A stretch of DNA of 64,000 nucleotides, taken from contig OX377206.1 of the NCBI GenBank assembly GCA_947396885.1, positions 7,881,050-7,945,049 of the forward strand. The letters run 5' to 3'. Position 1 is the stretch's first letter, and every line of letters starts with the position of its first letter. This stretch comes from Heligmosomoides polygyrus polygyrus. Its lineage: Eukaryota > Nematoda > Chromadorea > Rhabditida > Heligmosomidae. The translations under genes were made by a program, and so were the position numbers. This document shows positions 27,901 to 32,434 of this stretch, piece by piece. The notes under the pieces were generated by a model that did no database searches, was not told the origin of the DNA, and saw nothing but the letters and a program-made list of their open reading frames with translations.

Positions 27901-30900
27901 GTTAACTAATACCAGGCTTTTCTGGGGAGGGTAGAACACTTAATTTGGACGTCATTGTTCAAGTTGTTACCGTAAGTAATTGTATAGGCCAAATACGCAT
28001 TAAACTTGGCTCCACGATATCTCGTAGAAGCGGAGTGCGTGGATTACCTCGAAAAGGGATTGACTAGCGCTTCCTTTCTCCCTTTATTAACCTAAATGGA
28101 AGGGTTTCTTTGAATTGTCAGCTTCTTGAGCGATAAGTCTTCGTCACTCCCTTCATGTCAAAATAAGACCGCCGCTGTATAGGCATTACTACATATGAAC
28201 GCTGTCAAGCGGTCGGTTTATATAAACTGACGCGAAAAAAAAGGATAACGAACAAACAACAAAAATTAAAACTATTTTAAAACCATTCTTTCTCCAATAG
28301 TAGGTTGGAAGTTGCGTCACCGTTCACGTCATATGTCAAATAAGCCACTTTTGACCTTCATATTGGTACTTTCTGTTCAATGCGGGAGGTAGCGCAGTGG
28401 AAGGAGCCGCCGACTGTTGTCTGCACCTGGAATCAGCCTTTGGTTCCGGTTTCTCGCCCAGGGCAACCAAGCTTTTCATCTCTCAGAAATCACCAGATTA
28501 CTACTAGACTCTTCCGGGAAGGAGAAAACACTGTCTTGTTCATCGGTTGAGCACCGCAAGTCACTGTATAGAAGAAATGCGCATCCAAACACCCTCCGCG
28601 ATATCCCGTAGAAGTAGAATGCGTGGCGCATCCCAAAAGGGATTGAATAACGCCGTCTTTTATTCTTTATCCTTTATGATGGCTGCTGGGGCGATGCTCG
28701 GTAAGGAGCAGGATAGAGCAGCTAACACATCGATATCAATCGATATTATCGATTTTTCGCCCCCGAGAAGTAGATCAAGTGGTTAAGACCTTCGCTCGAT
28801 AGATCGCATAAAGTAAACACTCAACAGGAAAACAGCATCGAAGCGCCAATAAATATAGATGAACATAATAGATTTTTCCGGATTTGGCCGCCGAAGGTTA
28901 AAATTTTGCGAACACTTGACGTAGTTGAGCTTCAAAGCAAATAGCAAATAACAGTTGATCACTATTGATTTTCGGGAAGGCTGCCAGTCAATACGATATC
29001 TTATACTCTAGACTCTCAGATCGTACCTTTAAGCGCTCTAGAGAGCTGGGCCCGGATTCATCAAGCAATGGGTAGAGATACCGCAAGGAATTGTTCCCAC
29101 TACCAGCCGTGAGTAGAGGATATGATTCGTATTCATGAAAGGAATCAAGGGTGTGGTACAACTAGGCCTTTCTCGAAAACAGATAATCTCACTGGAGCGC
29201 CATTTTGTCAATGGGACGCGCATGAGTCGCGGGTATACGGATGTACCCACAACGATCGGCGGGTTTCCTCTACCCACTGATAGACCCACGATTTGGCGGG
29301 TAAGGTTCATCATGAATCGTGGGTATGTCCACATCGTGGGTATGTCTACCCCTATACCCAGCATACCCGTGGGTATGCGTGTTGATGAATCCGGCCCCTG
29401 GAGAACTTGGTTGATCGCGGCCATGGCGCCATATCGCACCGATTATTATCGATTAAAATGCTCGTAAACGGCGACCCATATCGATTGCGCTTCCTGCGCC
29501 GCTTCGTTTTTTATGTGCTTTAAAGCTAGTTTGAAGGTAAAAACGTAGTGAAACAGTGCGAGGAAGAAAAAGAAGTAAATCTGCCTGCGGAACTGAATTA
29601 CCTGGACAAACTCCTTGACCCGTTGTATGTTGTTCTCGATTTTTCTTCTCAAACCCGCAAATAATTGATCCTCTAATGGTAAATTTTCAAGTTCATCATC
29701 GTCAGCATCTGAAATAACGTTCCATTGAAGACGTGGATCTTCTAGTGGCTCTCTGAGAGGGCAGGAGCTTACCTGTGTGCACTGGAGTTTGTACAACTTC
29801 ACTTGAGTCCGACTCCTCTCTGGAACATAAAATTTGCTTGACTGTGGCAGCTTCTTGGCAATGAACGATTTTGAAATGTTTCATAAGTGGCGTGCTTTTC
29901 TTGGGCGGAGCTAAATAAACAATGCAGCTCTGTTTTGAAGAGGTCAAATAAACCATATTTGCTTTCAAAAACTTAAAAAATTGTAACATTATAGATGGTG
30001 CAACCGGTAGCGCGTTGATGTTGCAGTGCACACTTACACTAATCTTCAAAATACAATTTGTTTGAGAACGACGGTCACTCAGGCTTTATGTGACCTTTAT
30101 CAAACACTCTTAAGTACTAGTCGTTAATCTGGCCTACAGAGAGGGGACCAACCACATGCAGTCAGAGCGCGGACCGAATACGTGTCAGCCAATCAGGACG
30201 TCGACCGCACGCGCTTGTTTGTAGGACTCGAACGGTCGATACAACCTGTTCGATCTGATGCGTCTCCCTCTCCTTCCCCATGTAGGCCACATTAACGATC
30301 CTTATCCACTTTTTTGCTCAATCTGAAAGTTTTTATCCAGAACATTTCCACCACCTACTTGCTAACGTTTTGCATATATCGAGAATGATATATGTCGCGA
30401 AGATGGGCAGCACTGGGAGATGGGAACGCCCCATCCAACGATGCCGCATTGAATGGGCATTGTACTTGTGTCCTTCCAATTTTTTTTCGAATAAACGAAT
30501 CATCGAATATATACGGTTTCATGAGGAACCGAATATTCGAATGATGAATATATTCGAATTTTGGACCTCGTCGAGTAGTCGAATGATGAATATATTCGAC
30601 TTTTGGGCGTCATCGAATATTCGTATAATGAATATTCGAATATTCGTTCGAAATTATTCGATTCGGTCTGAAGCATAATAGTGACCTATGGATTATACTT
30701 CTATCCTTCCAAAATTTTTTCGAATAAACAAATAATCGAATATATTCGGGTTCATGAAAAAGTGGATTTTCGAATAATGAATATTCGTATTCGAATTTAT
30801 TCGAATATTCGTTCGAAATTATTCGATTTGGTTCGAAGCATAATGAGCATGCCATTCAGAGAGGCGTGTCCAGTCGTACCCTGATCGGCTGGCAAGTGTT

Positions 30901-32395
30901 CGGTCTGTGCTCTGTTTGGCTATTATTGGTTGGAGCGCTTCCAGCTACCTATGCTGCTCACTTTCGCGACATGTCACCTGTTAGGTCTTTTAGGTCGCAC
31001 TTTGGAATCCCTCCTTTTCAGGCCGCTGCTCTACGGCAGAAGAGGTGCTGCTCTCCGGGCTTTCCCAGACTGATCCATCAGAGAAACGAATCAGCAGCAA
31101 CGAAACGCTCGGATCCACTATTACAACACAAACACGAACGCTGTCGATCATTTTCGAAGGTGAGAAAAAGCCGGTGGTAGCGAACAGTTCGATCAATAGA
31201 ATATCTTTGTACTAGGTAAATCAGCACTCCTGTAGGCGTAACGTAGCAACAACAGTTCTAGTTTGTTTCCAACCTAGGATGTGGGGCTCATCTTTGAAGC
31301 TAATACTATTCTGAGCCTAGCCAGCCTGATAAGCCATACAGATCTTATAAAAAGGATAGAACTTTTGCAAAACGAGAGCAAACAGAAGACAACACCTTCT
31401 GCGATTCTCACTCGATTTTGATGGATCGGCCTTCTTTCTGACAATTTTTGGATCAGAAAAGCCGATCAATATAATTAGACAATCATATATGTATGCTATT
31501 TTCACGACAGGGCGCGTCGGAATCATGGTGTGACGTTGTAATCTTGCTGTTAATCTCCTCGTCAACATAGGGGATAAGCAGAAATTGAGCAGTAAGACGA
31601 AGTCACTTCCGAGGATACTAACCTTACATTCCTGCGACTCTTCGGCGAAACTTCCACATATCGAGGTTCATCATCCGCTAGGTCTTCGTGGCGAGCGGAA
31701 ACTCCTAGACAAGAAAACATTGGAATAAAATCGCTTTTTATTTTAAGAAATTTAGTTTTGCAGGCGCTGCTGTAGAATGCGCCGTGCTCTACAATATGCA
31801 TTGTGTCTACAGAAGATCGTTTTCCTACGAATGAAATAAGTCACAACGGTGTGTCTGATAGGTTAGGAAATGGTTTAGTGTGCGTGCGACGCGCGAAGCA
31901 ATGCAACGGTCAGCTGCCATATCGATTCCGCGACGCGACTAATCGATATGTCCACAACCTAGAAGGCAAGGTGTACGAGAAAGAGCTCCTCTCCTTATGG
32001 CGCCAAAAATTAAGCAAATTTGTGTTTCAAACACTGCAAACTGAAATTGTACGCTCCAAAATGCTGTCCGCGTTTTTGTCGTCACTGGCCTTCTCTCAAT
32101 TGGAACACTTTTTTCAAAAGAAGAAAGTCGTTTATTCGTCTCATGGCGTCATTGAAGATCAAGGTCAGAAATACTCGCATGGCACATAAGTTTGACAAAT
32201 ATCGCGCTCCAACGCGAATGGTGTAGTAAGCAGTTCGTACAGAGGTGCGTAACGAATTTGAGGTGTTTTAAGCCCCTTTTATTATTTTTCGCACATCGTT
32301 CATCTAAATTACCTTACCAAATTGCAGGTCATACTGATATCACGCTTTACTTTGTTCACCAGTGTGAATTTTTTCTTAAACTGCCACTTTGTGCA

Positions 32396-32434
<39 letters not shown>

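Noticed and set aside
31066..31171. Plus-strand exon-like frame ([18 protein letters not shown]…) between a CCCAG acceptor and a GTGAGA donor.
   Set aside because: No partner exon was found on the plus strand, and it lies within an ASPH intron next to repeats; too little to call.
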